40,767 nt of DNA from positions 1 through 40,767 of the IMG/VR virus record IMGVR_UViG_3300025164_001366; one strand, 5' to 3'. Source of the stretch: a virus. A program made the translations under genes and the position numbers. Position 1 is the stretch's first letter. Each line of letters starts with the position of its first letter. A model generated the notes under the pieces. The model saw only the letters and a list, made by a program, of their open reading frames with translations. It did not search any database and had not been told where the DNA came from. Of the stretch, positions 1 through 9,016 are shown one piece after another.

Positions 1-2
1 CA

Positions 3-98
3 TCAAAAACAGAATGGGAATTAGCTAAAGAAAATGGATTTGATAGAATTTGGGATTGTGGAACGTTGAAATTTGAGTTGACAAACGAAATTAAATAA
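3..98 (+). CDS. Homing endonuclease, C-terminal fragment (5' end outside window)
   Basis: An open frame enters from the left edge and stops at TAA 96-98. Its 31 residues include SKTEWELAKENGFDRIWDCG. This closely matches the last residues of the complete homing endonuclease at 21396-22874 (DKTEWEMMQELGYDRIWDCG). The tail 'W(E/D)...G(Y/F)DRIWDCG' is typical of phage Vsr-like homing endonucleases. The gene converges on the minus-strand GIY-YIG-like gene and overlaps it by 8 nt. Only the tail is visible, so the catalytic domain cannot be judged. Confidence 0.7.
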   Translation, partial: SKTEWELAKENGFDRIWDCGTLKFELTNEIK

Positions 99-438
99 AC
101 GGATTACCAGCAACTTTAAGATTGTCTATTGTTTCTTCTATTCTTTTACAAGAATTAATAAATTCTAAAACGTCTTTTGGAGAAAGATTAAACCATTCTC
201 CTTTTAATAATTCAAAATCATATTGAAAATTATCAGGAGTTTTTCTGGAAATAAATACGTTATGAAGAACCTTCTCTACCTTATAAGGGTATTTACTGTC
301 ATAAGTAGTTATTATTGAAATTTCGTAAGGATTGCCGGTTTGAAGTTGTTTTAATCTCTTGTCTTTATTAAGAGAAACTCCTATTTTATACAAATTATTT
401 GTTTTACAATAAATTAAATATATTTTATTTCTTGGCAT
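91..438 (-). CDS. T5orf172 / GIY-YIG-superfamily small nuclease-like protein
   Basis: 115 aa. The N-terminus IYLIYCKTNNLYKIGVS is the 'Y-x-(10-11)-YKIG' signature of the T5orf172 (MUG113) branch of the GIY-YIG superfamily. It is followed by R28-LKQLQTGNP, then a conserved VEKVLHNVF helix and an EWFNL strand near residue 82. Such proteins are small, often free-standing DNA-binding or nuclease-like genes in phage genomes. It lies in a cluster with two other homing endonuclease genes, which suggests a mobile gene of the same kind. Its 3' end overlaps the convergent gene at 3-98. Catalytic activity is not certain from sequence alone. Confidence 0.7.
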   Translation of the reverse strand: MPRNKIYLIYCKTNNLYKIGVSLNKDKRLKQLQTGNPYEISIITTYDSKYPYKVEKVLHNVFISRKTPDNFQYDFELLKGEWFNLSPKDVLEFINSCKRIEETIDNLKVAGNPFI

Positions 439-462
439 GTGCTAAATTAATGAGCTTGGAAA

Positions 463-1737
463 TTATTGTAAAGCTTTAATAAATCCTGAAATTTCGGATT
501 TGTTAATAAGAACCACAATAGAATCACCAAATTTTCTAACAGATTGCCATTTTGTTTCGTTTATCTCTTGTAGTTTTAAGTTTTTTCCATTGTTATTATA
601 TGTCCATCCGGATTTTATTTCTATTTGTTTTCCTCTAAATGAAAAATCCGTGTGATAAACATGTTGCTTTTCTTCAAAAATATAATCATAACTTTTACCA
701 TTAGTTACCTCATTTAATAAGCCTTTTTCTTCAAGAAGCTCGAGAAAGTATTTTTCATAGGAACCTTGGTAGGTTATTTCTGTGTCTTTGTATTTATGTA
801 TTCGAAGTCCAGATAAATGATTTTTTTCTAAAACCTCTTTTAATTTCATTGGATGGTCTACTCCATATTTCTTTAAATTATTTTTTTTTCTTTTATCCTT
901 AACCTCATCTAAGCTCATTGGATTGTATGTTCCATATTTTTCAAAAATAACTTCTTTTCCTTTGTCTCTGACTTCTTTAAATGCGAGATGTGATGTTACT
1001 CCATATTTTTCTAAATTAGTATCTTTTATTTTTGTTTTTATTTCTTCATTTTGAGTAATGAATTTAACTCCATATCGTTCTAAATTAGTTTCTTGAGCTT
1101 TTATCTTTATTTCTTCATTTTGCAAAGCAAACCTAACTCCATATCGTTCTAAATTAGTTTCTTGTTGCTTTTGTTGAAAATTTTCATTTTGAATAGCATA
1201 ATCTACACCATATAACTCATTCATTGTTCTAACAGCTTGTTCTCTGTTATTATAATTTTCATCTCCATATAATTCTTTTTTTGAAATATTTCCTTTCTGC
1301 CTAATCTCAATTGACTGTAAAGAATATTCAACTCCATATTTTTCTAAACAAGTTTCTTTTGATTTGTTTTTAACTTCTTCACTTTGACATGGACTTTCTG
1401 TTCCATATCTTTCTATGTTTGTTATTTTTATTTTTTCTTTTACATCATCAAGTTGTAAAGTGCTTTTAACACCATATTTTTTAATTACAGCCTCTTCTGT
1501 TTTTTTCATTCTGTTTGCTCTGTTTTCTGGAATTTTATCATACTCTTGTCTACAAACATCAGAACACATTGTTTTTTCAGTTATTTTTTTAACTTCAAAT
1601 ATTTTACTACACATTATACAAGTTCGCTCTTCTCTGTTATTTTTCTTTTTAAGTTCATCAGAACATTTTCTGGAACACGTTTTTTGTTCTTGCGGTTTTT
1701 CAAAATCACAATTACAGTTTATACAAATTAATTTCAT
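463..1737 (-). CDS. PD-(D/E)XK homing endonuclease with zinc-finger and 'ERYGV' repeats
   Basis: About 424 aa from the Met at 1737; an alternative ATG lies 7 codons upstream at 1758. The N-terminus has two Cys4-type zinc motifs (CINCNCDF...CSRKC and CIMC...CSDVC). The middle is a tandem series of units of about 25 residues built on '(L/I)ERYGV....Q.EE(I/V)K.K...TN', at least nine copies, probably a modular DNA-reading region. The C-terminus carries a PD-(D/E)XK-like nuclease core: GSYEKYFLELLEEKG, then HTDFSFRGKQIEIKSGWTY. The same nuclease core ends the proteins at 33566-35350 and, more divergently, 18892-19743 and 30246-31280. It sits directly downstream of the tail sheath gene, behind the sheath terminator, as expected for a homing gene placed beside a conserved virion gene. 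Homing function is inferred from family and setting. Confidence 0.75.
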   Translation of the reverse strand: MKLICINCNCDFEKPQEQKTCSRKCSDELKKKNNREERTCIMCSKIFEVKKITEKTMCSDVCRQEYDKIPENRANRMKKTEEAVIKKYGVKSTLQLDDVKEKIKITNIERYGTESPCQSEEVKNKSKETCLEKYGVEYSLQSIEIRQKGNISKKELYGDENYNNREQAVRTMNELYGVDYAIQNENFQQKQQETNLERYGVRFALQNEEIKIKAQETNLERYGVKFITQNEEIKTKIKDTNLEKYGVTSHLAFKEVRDKGKEVIFEKYGTYNPMSLDEVKDKRKKNNLKKYGVDHPMKLKEVLEKNHLSGLRIHKYKDTEITYQGSYEKYFLELLEEKGLLNEVTNGKSYDYIFEEKQHVYHTDFSFRGKQIEIKSGWTYNNNGKNLKLQEINETKWQSVRKFGDSIVVLINKSEISGFIKALQ

Positions 1738-1827
1738 ATATTCAATTTTAACCAACACATATTGTTGTATTTGTAAATATGATTAAATTTTTAAAAAAGT
1801 AAATAATTATTTTTTTAATAATAAAAA

Positions 1828-1853
1828 AAGGGATACATTTTATTGTATCCCTT
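1828..1853 (-). terminator. Rho-independent terminator of the tail sheath transcript
   Basis: Perfect 10-bp inverted repeat AAGGGATACA / TGTATCCCTT with a 6-nt loop. Read on the minus strand it is followed by a run of seven T. It lies about 28 nt past the sheath stop codon and before the homing endonuclease start. Confidence 0.88.
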
Positions 1854-1880
1854 GATTTTATTGATAGTTTGAGGCTAAGA

Positions 1881-4526
1881 TCAAAAATCTGAAAAATTCG
1901 CGCCATTGGGCAAAATACTAAATGAGATATCCATAAATTCAAGTGAGGGCGTAGGTTTTAGCTGAATTTTCCCAGTCAAAGTATTAGGAGCATTAGCTGC
2001 CGGTGCCTTATCAAGAACAACATTAAAAGCTGTTAAACCTCTTTGATTTTGGATTTGAAGTAATATTGGTTCAACTTTTTGTAAGAATTGATCTCTAACC
2101 GTTGAATCGTTTGCTTCAAACAATAAAGTCTGAGAAGCGGCGGCGATAAGTCTTCTAACCTGTAATAAAAGTCTTCTAACATTTACTCTATCAAGAGCTG
2201 ATTGTTTAACCTGAAGAGTTTTTTGTCCAAATACTACAACACCTTGTTGAACGAAAGTCGCAATCGGATTAATCCTATCTTGATATAGTGTATCTCTATC
2301 AGTTTGTGATAATTTAATATCAGCTTTTTGAACTAATTCAGATACAGCACCTCTATTGTAACCAGCTGGAGCAAACCAAGGATAAGAAACATTATCAGTT
2401 AAAGCAATTGTTCTAACAATTTCCAATGTAGGAGCCACATAAACAAATTTATTAAAATTTGCATCATTAATCTGAACCCATGGCCAATATGTTGCTGCAT
2501 AATTTGAATCTATTCCTGTACCTTGAAGGTCAGAAACAGCTTCTGTAGCAGTTCCTTTTGCATCTGCAGTAGAAATTCTTGGAGAGTCAACAATATAAAG
2601 TGCATCAGCTCTATTTTCAATCATTGTTAAACCATATTTAACAACATCTTCATGATTATAAAAATCTACACCAGGCAAAGCAAATAAGTTAATATCAACT
2701 TCTTCCGAATTAGTCATTGTATCAATAGCTTCTTTTATAGCTACGACATTTTGTGCATCAATCGCAGAGGATGTAAAATCCGGACTTCTAAACTTATTCC
2801 AACCATCAAAGCCTCCAGCCGGAACTAAAGTGAATTTACGTTCAGATTTTGTATAACCACTTATTGATGAAAATGTTCCAACAATAAAATCAGTAGTAGA
2901 AGCGACACTTTCTAAGTGAAATCCTTTTACTGTAGTAGTTCCTGATGGAGTAGCTCCAATATAACTCCACAAATCATGTTCAATAGTTTTAACTGATTGA
3001 CTAATAGAAACTCTTCCAGCAGTGTGACCGGTATAACCGAGCTCAGACACGCCTAAATAAGTTTTAAATGTAGAATCTCCAGAAAAATACTGAGTCTTGT
3101 AATAAATATTAGGAGAAGTCGAACCACTTATTCCTGTATTTCTAAAAGTATAACCTTTAAAACCTGCAGGAACTGTATTTGTAGGGTGATTTTCAGCTAA
3201 AGTAAGTGTAACGTAATTAGACATTCTTGGATAATCCTCATCTAATGTTCCAATTGCTTTAGCAATATAATTTGGCTGAGTAGGATCAAGAGTTAATGCT
3301 CTAAATCTTTCTAAAATCGAGATACTTGCATCAGTATCTCCAAAAGCTCTAATTACAACATCAAATGTTTTTGTAACATCATCAATATTTGCAATTGAAA
3401 TTTTAATTTCTTCATTTGCACTATCACCATCAGATATTGAAGTAAACATAAATAAATCTCTAACAACACCACCTGCAACTTTAGAAACAATGTAAGGAGT
3501 TACTGGAGTTTGAAATTCAGTTGCATAATCTGTATAAATAGCATCTGTAGAATATGTAATGGCAGAACTTATTGATAGGATTTCACTTCTACTTGAGGCT
3601 TCTCTTATAAAGTGTGGATAAATACTTTCAACATATATACCAAAGTCAGTACTGTATTTTTTTGGATCTTTCCCAATAACTTTAACAATATAATCTTCTC
3701 TTGTTTCATCTAAAGAAACAGTAATAGCACTAGTAGTTAAAGCGGTTAAAGGTCCTGTTGTTCCGCTTAATGTAAAAGGGAATAAGGTACTTGTAATATT
3801 TGCAATTTTAATTGAGCTTTCATTATTCGCAAGGAATGTTGTACCTTCATCAGAAGATTTACTTCTAATAACACAAAGAGGAGAACCACTAAATGCTCCG
3901 CTGTTTTGTCTGGTATCAGCTGTTAGTGATAAAACTATTGTAGTTGCTGATGAAATATATGTTGTTGAACTATCTCCAGCTACCGTAAATCCAAATCCAC
4001 TAAACGAAGTTGTATTTAACGCATTTAACCACGCTGTTGTAGAAACAGAAGCACCACTAAAACCAACAACCGTATCATTTCCAACAGTTGCTGCTGAAAT
4101 AGTATTATCAGCCATTACAGTATCTGCAGAAGTTGTAATTGTCCATCCAGTAGAAAGTAATTGATTATTAATTGAAATAGTTACACCAGTTTGTGTAGAA
4201 GTTCCAGAAAAATACTCATATGTACTTCCTTGAATAATCCAAGCAGCAGAATTAGTAAAACCCTCTTTACCTAAAACCCTTGTTATTGTAAGTTCTTGAG
4301 ATTGTTTTAAAAACGAATTAGCAACGTATGGAAGTTGCAAATTAGTATCTGTTGTTCCAAATCTTGCCACATATTCATCTGTGCTTGAAATTTTTATAGG
4401 TTCAAAAGCCGGACCTTTTGTTGTTTCACCAACAAGACCGAGTCTTGTGATTCCTATTTGTGATGCGAATACAGAAAAATCCTGTTCTCTTGTGTATACC
4501 CCTGGGCTAACGAAGACTGTGGCCAT
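1881..4526 (-). CDS. Contractile tail sheath protein (T4 gp18-like)
   Basis: 881 aa. The N-terminus MATVFVSPGVYTREQDFS is the classic sheath opening: the 'PGVYxxExD' strand that links neighbouring subunits. Residues about 25-60 (GLVGETTKGPAFEPIKISS) are the conserved sheath continuation. The C-terminal third has the conserved sheath core: TYWPWVQINDANFNKFVYVAPT, then PWFAPAGYNRG, and INPIATFVQQGVVVFGQKTLQ with the RRLLLQVRRLI helix. It is larger than T4 gp18 (659 aa); the extra length is a Ser/Thr-rich, low-complexity middle (about residues 90-480), probably surface-exposed insertion domains. It forms the contracting outer tail tube. It follows the gp13/gp14/gp15-like genes on the same strand, as in T4-like neck-tail modules, and ends at a strong terminator. 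Confidence 0.97.
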   Translation of the reverse strand: MATVFVSPGVYTREQDFSVFASQIGITRLGLVGETTKGPAFEPIKISSTDEYVARFGTTDTNLQLPYVANSFLKQSQELTITRVLGKEGFTNSAAWIIQGSTYEYFSGTSTQTGVTISINNQLLSTGWTITTSADTVMADNTISAATVGNDTVVGFSGASVSTTAWLNALNTTSFSGFGFTVAGDSSTTYISSATTIVLSLTADTRQNSGAFSGSPLCVIRSKSSDEGTTFLANNESSIKIANITSTLFPFTLSGTTGPLTALTTSAITVSLDETREDYIVKVIGKDPKKYSTDFGIYVESIYPHFIREASSRSEILSISSAITYSTDAIYTDYATEFQTPVTPYIVSKVAGGVVRDLFMFTSISDGDSANEEIKISIANIDDVTKTFDVVIRAFGDTDASISILERFRALTLDPTQPNYIAKAIGTLDEDYPRMSNYVTLTLAENHPTNTVPAGFKGYTFRNTGISGSTSPNIYYKTQYFSGDSTFKTYLGVSELGYTGHTAGRVSISQSVKTIEHDLWSYIGATPSGTTTVKGFHLESVASTTDFIVGTFSSISGYTKSERKFTLVPAGGFDGWNKFRSPDFTSSAIDAQNVVAIKEAIDTMTNSEEVDINLFALPGVDFYNHEDVVKYGLTMIENRADALYIVDSPRISTADAKGTATEAVSDLQGTGIDSNYAATYWPWVQINDANFNKFVYVAPTLEIVRTIALTDNVSYPWFAPAGYNRGAVSELVQKADIKLSQTDRDTLYQDRINPIATFVQQGVVVFGQKTLQVKQSALDRVNVRRLLLQVRRLIAAASQTLLFEANDSTVRDQFLQKVEPILLQIQNQRGLTAFNVVLDKAPAANAPNTLTGKIQLKPTPSLEFMDISFSILPNGANFSDF

Positions 4527-4560
4527 GTTTTTTTATTTTTTAAATGTTATTTTTATTTAC

Positions 4561-4569
4561 AATAAATAG
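4561..4569 (-). promoter_or_regulatory. Candidate late-promoter element CTATTTATT upstream of sheath
   Basis: CTATTTATT in sense orientation about 35-43 nt before the sheath ATG. Similar (C/A)TATTTA(T/C/G) elements precede many other genes here, including gp15-like, prohead core and protease. Promoter function is inferred from recurrence and orientation only. Confidence 0.35.
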
Positions 4570-4586
4570 GAGAAAATTCTTAAAAC

Positions 4587-5297
4587 TCATCTCTCTGTTA
4601 TATCTATCTTAATTTTAGTTATTGTTGGTACTCTTTCAAAATTTATTGGGTCTACCAACTTGCCGAAAACAGTTAAAGGAAACATAATTTGAAATTTTCT
4701 ATCTGAGGCTATTTCATCAACTGTATTTTCTTCACTTGGGTCAGATAACATTAATGGAATATTATATCCGTTTATATTCATATAGCCTTGTCCATCAGAG
4801 AATCCATCCATAATCATTCTTTCATAAGAAACATTTGTATCTTGAATATAATGCGTTAAAAATCTTAGCTCATATTGCACATCTACTCTTGGGGGTTGTG
4901 GAATTTTATATAAATCATATCCTTTAAGTGTTCCATCAAAAATTGGAACTTTAACAAAAACAAATTTTTTCTTTTTAGGAATTGTTCTTTTAAGTGGATT
5001 TTGTCCGGGTTTGACAGAAGTTCTTTTTATTACCATAAAAGGCATATTTATTTCTTCTCCACTTTCATCTTTTAAAAACTTCCAGTTCATTTTAAATTCC
5101 GCCCATCTTTCTTGATTTAAATAAATCACCGGAACTTTAGCTAAAACATCTTCTGCATTAATAACAGAAATATTTAATGAATTTATATAATCAACAACAC
5201 CTTGGTCTATATCTTCTAAAAGAAGTTTTTTAGGTAAATAATTATTATTTTCAAAACTTTGATCGAGAAGATTGTTTATGTTACTTTGAATTGACAT
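4587..5297 (-). CDS. Tail completion / sheath terminator protein (T4 gp15-like)
   Basis: 236 aa. Regions resembling T4 gp15 are VPVIYLNQERWAEFKMNW (near residue 52), QYELRFLTHYIQDTNVSYERM (middle) and a C-terminal block RKFQIMFPLTVFGKLVDP. Proteins of this type form the hexameric ring that caps the finished tail and contacts the neck. The product fits its place between the neck genes (6265-8000) and the sheath gene. It is slightly shorter than T4 gp15 (272 aa). A CTATTTATT element lies 21-29 nt upstream (5318-5326). The assignment rests on pattern and gene order. Confidence 0.65.
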   Translation of the reverse strand: MSIQSNINNLLDQSFENNNYLPKKLLLEDIDQGVVDYINSLNISVINAEDVLAKVPVIYLNQERWAEFKMNWKFLKDESGEEINMPFMVIKRTSVKPGQNPLKRTIPKKKKFVFVKVPIFDGTLKGYDLYKIPQPPRVDVQYELRFLTHYIQDTNVSYERMIMDGFSDGQGYMNINGYNIPLMLSDPSEENTVDEIASDRKFQIMFPLTVFGKLVDPINFERVPTITKIKIDITER

Positions 5298-5317
5298 TTT
5301 TAATTATGGTTATATCT

Positions 5318-5326
5318 AATAAATAG
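5318..5326 (-). promoter_or_regulatory. Candidate late-promoter element CTATTTATT upstream of gp15-like gene
   Basis: Same nonamer and orientation as before the sheath gene, 21-29 nt before the ATG. It is followed by an A/T-rich spacer with no recognisable ribosome-binding site. Confidence 0.35.
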
Positions 5327-5417
5327 TTTTTTTTATCAGTAAACTTGCTTTTTGGAAAAATAACATTTAAGATTGCACAAAAATGCCAAGAATTACGAAT
5401 TATACGTTCGTTGTTAG

Positions 5418-6101
5418 ATGAAAACAAATATTAATTTAATAAAATTATTTATAGACAGCGATATCATTAGACATTATGCTGTTTTTCTTAAATTAAAACA
5501 TATTCACTCTAATGGTAGAGTTTATAACTACTCACCCTATAAACTATCAAAACAAAGCGGATTAAGTAGAAATTCAATAATAAAATATATCAAATTCTTT
5601 AAAGATAATAACTGGATAAGAACCGAAGGGAAGGATATTATTTTCATTTCAACTGAAAAATTAAAAAAAGTTTATGATATCAAATTAAAACATGATATTA
5701 AAATAGAAAACAATAACACTTTATCTTTACTTACAAACTCTTTACGATATGAAGTATTAAAACATAAACAAAGTCAATTTAAGTACATTAATCAAATTAG
5801 GAAAGACCAAACTAATCCAACAGGAGCTAATGCTTTAAAACGCCATAAAAAAGCTATTAAAGTACCTCTGAAAACATTCGGTGAATTTTCTAATTATTTA
5901 AAAATTAGTGTAAAAAAATTGGCTTTGTTAATTAATAAATCAGGCTCAACAGTTAGTCGTTTGATTAAAATTATGAAAGCAACAGTAATCAGGGGCAAGA
6001 AAACTTTGGTATATTTTAAAAAGAATATAAATTTACCTTCAAATTTATACTGGCATAAAGGTTTTGTAGTTAAAGTTGATTGTAATTCATATATTTTTTA
6101 A
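5418..6101 (+). CDS. Winged-helix DNA-binding protein
   Basis: 227 aa, basic. An N-terminal helix-turn-helix is visible at about residues 40-75: YSPYKLSKQSGLSRNSIIKY followed by IKFFKDNNWIRTEGKDIIFIS, a typical winged-helix recognition helix and wing. A second HTH-like stretch is LKISVKKLALLINKSGSTVSR near residue 160. It resembles Bacteroidetes plasmid or phage replication/regulatory wHTH proteins but I cannot name a family. It is a lone plus-strand gene inserted between gp15-like and gp14-like genes, so it may be a recent insertion or a regulator with its own promoter. The 163 nt after it (6102-6264) hold no ORF or hairpin that I can support. Confidence 0.65.
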   Translation: MKTNINLIKLFIDSDIIRHYAVFLKLKHIHSNGRVYNYSPYKLSKQSGLSRNSIIKYIKFFKDNNWIRTEGKDIIFISTEKLKKVYDIKLKHDIKIENNNTLSLLTNSLRYEVLKHKQSQFKYINQIRKDQTNPTGANALKRHKKAIKVPLKTFGEFSNYLKISVKKLALLINKSGSTVSRLIKIMKATVIRGKKTLVYFKKNINLPSNLYWHKGFVVKVDCNSYIF

Positions 6102-6264
6102 CTATGTCTTTTTATGCATACTAATTAAATCCATACAGCTTATAGCTTTAACTATGGTTTTAGTAATTGGAATATTGGATTAGGTTAAATTTTAAACAAG
6201 AGTTGTAATAATAACGAATTTTATTTATAAACAGAAATTAAATATGTCATTATGTCAGAATTAA

Positions 6265-6804
6265 TTATTTTGCATTGAAAACATCATCCTTAACTCTAAT
6301 TCCTATTATTTTTATTGAAAACACTATATCTCCAGCATAAGATTGTTCGTTTCCAATGTTTGAAGAGCCATCATCTATTATTTCGTAAAAATGTCCTTTA
6401 AAGTACATAAAATCTCCTATTTTTGGATTTGCATTTAATTCATTTAAATGACTTCTATAAACATCGGCAGTAATTTTTCCATAACCTTTTTTAATTAGTC
6501 CACCTGAAGCCATATATTCTGGAGATTCAACTTCTACGTTAATTCTACCGAATACTTCAATCGGAGTTTTATAAGCTTTCTTTTTAGCTTCTCCATAAAG
6601 TTTATGTGTGTTTGTTTTAGCATAATCTATTTTATAAAGAACAAAACTTTCCTTAATAATATCATTTACCAATTCTCTTCCTACAGTATCAAAGAATTCC
6701 CTTTCTTTTTCTCCAAAGAATAAATCAATACCTTTCCTTGAAACATCTTGTTCTTTTGCTTCTTCAGGTTTTTTATCACCATCATTGTAAGGAGGATTTG
6801 CCAT
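6265..6804 (-). CDS. Neck / head-completion protein (T4 gp14-like)
   Basis: 179 aa. The middle and C-terminal pattern fits T4-like gp14 neck proteins: KLYGEAKKKAYKTPIEVFG, then a domain ending NPKIGDFMYFKGHFYEIID (compare 'GDLIYFP...LFEI' in T4), followed by SYAGDIVFSIKIIGIRV. It is shorter than T4 gp14 (256 aa). The N-terminus is Pro/Lys-rich and probably disordered. Its gene lies immediately downstream of the gp13-like gene with a 17-nt gap, the same order as T4 genes 13 and 14. It should act at the head-tail joint. Some other head-closure protein is the main alternative. Confidence 0.6.
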   Translation of the reverse strand: MANPPYNDGDKKPEEAKEQDVSRKGIDLFFGEKEREFFDTVGRELVNDIIKESFVLYKIDYAKTNTHKLYGEAKKKAYKTPIEVFGRINVEVESPEYMASGGLIKKGYGKITADVYRSHLNELNANPKIGDFMYFKGHFYEIIDDGSSNIGNEQSYAGDIVFSIKIIGIRVKDDVFNAK

Positions 6805-6821
6805 GATTTAATTGATTTTAA

Positions 6822-8000
6822 TTAGCCTCTCCATATCCCAAGAGGACTATAGATGAATGTTTTATTTATACTATCTTGAATAGATGCATTATTTTCAAGT
6901 ATTGCTTTGTAGTTTAATTTTCCTAATGTGTCTTTTAATTCTTCTCTTAATGCAGTCATATCTTCTCTTCCATTTGATATTAAAGAATCAGCATTAAGAG
7001 TAACTTCTGCACCTGGAATAGGAACAGTACTAAATTTTCCTCTTATTCCAAGTCCTAACAGTTCTTTTGCCATGGCTTGTGCAAATCTTTTAACCCATCT
7101 TTTAGCTGGATCATTAAGTTCAGCATATGACAAATTGTAAAGTTGAGCATCAGAAGGACCAGAAACTAACCCATTTCCTTGACTTTCTTGACCTAATGAA
7201 TTTGTTCCTCCAGTATAATTTGGATTAGCAGTAAAACCTGAAAGTTCACTATTACCACCAACACCAACCGTATCATAATAATAATATAGTACACTACCGG
7301 GAGTAGCAAAACCAGGACTAATATATCCGGAATTAGCAGGCATTTTAGGAATTGGATAAAGTGTTAACTTTTTGGTTCCATTTGGACCACCTACAATTTT
7401 ATAAGAATACTCAGAACCTCTTACTTTATTTCTTACCGTAGCAGCTTGGGCAGTTAAAAATGTATCATAAATAGGCATTACAGAATATAAATTATATCCG
7501 GCAAAACTAGCTCCAAATTCTGTATAAGCAATATTTGAATTTGATAAAGGGTCTAAACCATATAAGTTAATATAACTTGGAGTATACCACATTACTTCAT
7601 TTATTTCTCTACCATTTTCTATAAAATAGTTTTGAGTTCCGGCAGATAATGTAATAACAGCAACTTTAAGTTCTCTTAAAGAAGTTGATGAATTTCCTAC
7701 CAAATCTGAATAAGCCCTTGCAAATGTTCTTTCAAAACCAAAATTATTAGAAACAAATTTTAATGTAAAATCAATATTTTTTGGTAAACCAAGCATTTGA
7801 GACATTTTATTCTCTAATGACCAATTGTTGATAAATGAAGAATACTCTTCAATTGCCTCTTCGACACATTCCTGCAATTGTTCATCACGCAATTCAACGT
7901 TCATAACAGGTTCACCAAGCTTTCTTCGTATTCTACGATAAAGTCTGGCAACATCACTGCTACTCATTCCTGATAACGGATTCTCTGACGTAATTTCCAT
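6822..8000 (-). CDS. Neck protein (T4 gp13-like)
   Basis: 392 aa. The N-terminus RRIRRKLGEPVMNVELRDEQ and the helix LQECVEEAIEEYSSF match the T4 gp13 pattern '[33 protein letters not shown]'. The C-terminal part also matches: KRWVKRFAQAMAKELLGLGIRGKF, then VTLNADSLISNGREDMTALREEL, ending YSPLGIWRG (T4 ends PPFGILVG). Gp13 binds gp14 to seal the packaged head and make the tail attachment site. The extra 80 residues relative to T4 are in a Gly/Asn/Ser-rich middle around residues 235-290. It belongs to the neck-tail cluster on the minus strand. Confidence 0.87.
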   Translation of the reverse strand: MEITSENPLSGMSSSDVARLYRRIRRKLGEPVMNVELRDEQLQECVEEAIEEYSSFINNWSLENKMSQMLGLPKNIDFTLKFVSNNFGFERTFARAYSDLVGNSSTSLRELKVAVITLSAGTQNYFIENGREINEVMWYTPSYINLYGLDPLSNSNIAYTEFGASFAGYNLYSVMPIYDTFLTAQAATVRNKVRGSEYSYKIVGGPNGTKKLTLYPIPKMPANSGYISPGFATPGSVLYYYYDTVGVGGNSELSGFTANPNYTGGTNSLGQESQGNGLVSGPSDAQLYNLSYAELNDPAKRWVKRFAQAMAKELLGLGIRGKFSTVPIPGAEVTLNADSLISNGREDMTALREELKDTLGKLNYKAILENNASIQDSINKTFIYSPLGIWRG

Positions 8001-8014
8001 TTTATAATTTATTA

Positions 8015-8308
8015 TTAAAATGCATTTTGAGTATATGAATTACCCATATTTTTAACTCTGAATCCTATAAAGCATCCAGTAGAACCACTATCTACAACAA
8101 CAGAAGATGGAACCACGTCAATAAAAGAATTTGTTGTGCCTGACCAAATAAAACTCCCTCCACCCATTGGATTGATTGTAATAACTCCTGTCGATAAGCA
8201 ATAAATTTGATGTACAGTATTTGCTGTTATTCCATTTCCTAAAGTACTTGAATTTGTTGTTCCGGTCGCTAATGATATAGCTTCATAATTTTTTGAAAAA
8301 CTTCCCAT
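8015..8308 (-). CDS. Small structural-like hypothetical protein
   Basis: 97 aa, rich in Gly, Ser, Thr and Asn, with alternating hydrophobic residues suggesting an all-beta fold (VHQIYCLSTGVITINPMGGG, SFIDVVPSSVVVD). No family recognised. It is the first gene of the minus-strand neck-tail run, 14 nt before the gp13-like start, so a virion or decoration role is plausible. A CTATTTACA element (8323-8331) lies 15-23 nt upstream. It is divergent from the plus-strand gene at 8342. Confidence 0.55.
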   Translation of the reverse strand: MGSFSKNYEAISLATGTTNSSTLGNGITANTVHQIYCLSTGVITINPMGGGSFIWSGTTNSFIDVVPSSVVVDSGSTGCFIGFRVKNMGNSYTQNAF

Positions 8309-8341
8309 GATTTGTTTTTCTTTGTAAATAGTCGCCGAAAA

Positions 8342-8590
8342 ATGACTACTGTTAATTTTTTGGATATTGGAAAAAAAATATTAAATTTGAAAATGGATTT
8401 CCAAGAGAAAAAAATGCACCAGATTCTTATGGGATTGACGAAGGATTTTGTTCATAAAGATTTTATCGAATACAGAAAAGAAAGAAGCTGGACAAAATAT
8501 GATGCTTCTACTCAATCAGAAAGACTTATAATGATTTTAAAAGAAATAAAAGAACATAAAAATGGGTATAGCGAAGGTGAATATGAATGA
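8342..8590 (+). CDS. Hypothetical protein (82 aa)
   Basis: The ATG at 8342 is preferred; longer readings need a TTG at 8312 inside the divergent promoter region. The protein is charged and helical (MDFQEKKMHQILMGLTKDF, SERLIMILKEIKEHKNG). No family recognised. Its end overlaps the next gene by 8 nt, indicating translational coupling. Confidence 0.55.
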   Translation: MTTVNFLDIGKKILNLKMDFQEKKMHQILMGLTKDFVHKDFIEYRKERSWTKYDASTQSERLIMILKEIKEHKNGYSEGEYE

Positions 8591-8948
8591 GGAATTTATA
8601 AAAAGAGAAGTTTTTGTTGAAAAATTACCAATTATCAGAAAAATAATTATAATTGATAATAGTCCAGAACATTCTAAATTTATAGAAGATTGTATTGAAG
8701 ATTTTATATATAAAAAAACTATAAAAGAAATTAAACATGAATTAAAAGAAATGTTATTTAAACATGAATGGCTTGGACATTGTCCGGCTCCATTAGGAAC
8801 GATGCATCACCATAGAAAAATGATGCAAATGTATATTCCAAATGAATTTAAGAAGGTTTGTGAAGAATATCTGGATGAATATTGGTGCGAGTTAAATGAG
8901 AAACAAAGGAATCATTTAGAAAAATGGGCATACGAATGTCATTCTTAA
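8583..8948 (+). CDS. Hypothetical protein with His-rich segment and 'LVEK'-type motif
   Basis: 121 aa from the ATG at 8583; an upstream ATG at 8562 is possible. The N-terminus has IKREVFVEKLP, a variant of the (L)TRx(V/I)LVEK motif also seen in four other small proteins of this window. The middle carries HEWLGHCPAPLGTMHHHRKM, which could bind metal through Cys and His. No family recognised. It overlaps the preceding small gene and ends 68 nt before the nicotinamidase gene, which appears to have its own promoter. Confidence 0.55.
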   Translation: MNEEFIKREVFVEKLPIIRKIIIIDNSPEHSKFIEDCIEDFIYKKTIKEIKHELKEMLFKHEWLGHCPAPLGTMHHHRKMMQMYIPNEFKKVCEEYLDEYWCELNEKQRNHLEKWAYECHS

Positions 8949-8978
8949 AAGTAATTAAATATATTGCAACTTTTTTTG

Positions 8979-8986
8979 TATCTTTG
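8979..8986 (+). promoter_or_regulatory. Bacteroidetes-type -7 element TATCTTTG before nicotinamidase gene
   Basis: TATCTTTG matches the Bacteroidetes -7 consensus TAnnTTTG and lies 30 nt upstream of the ATG at 9017. A clear -33 TTTG at the right distance is not visible; a TTG at 8964 is too close. Moderate support only. Confidence 0.5.
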
Positions 8987-9016
8987 CGTTTATTATTGTA
9001 GAAAAACATTTTTATC

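Noticed and set aside
1415-1786. Plus-strand open frames opposite the homing endonuclease (1415-1786, 1546-1731)
   Set aside because: They mirror the AT-rich coding strand of the endonuclease gene and have no promoter or plausible protein features.
6102-6264. Intergenic gap as a hidden gene or RNA
   Set aside because: No ORF with support, no stable hairpin and no promoter that I can see.
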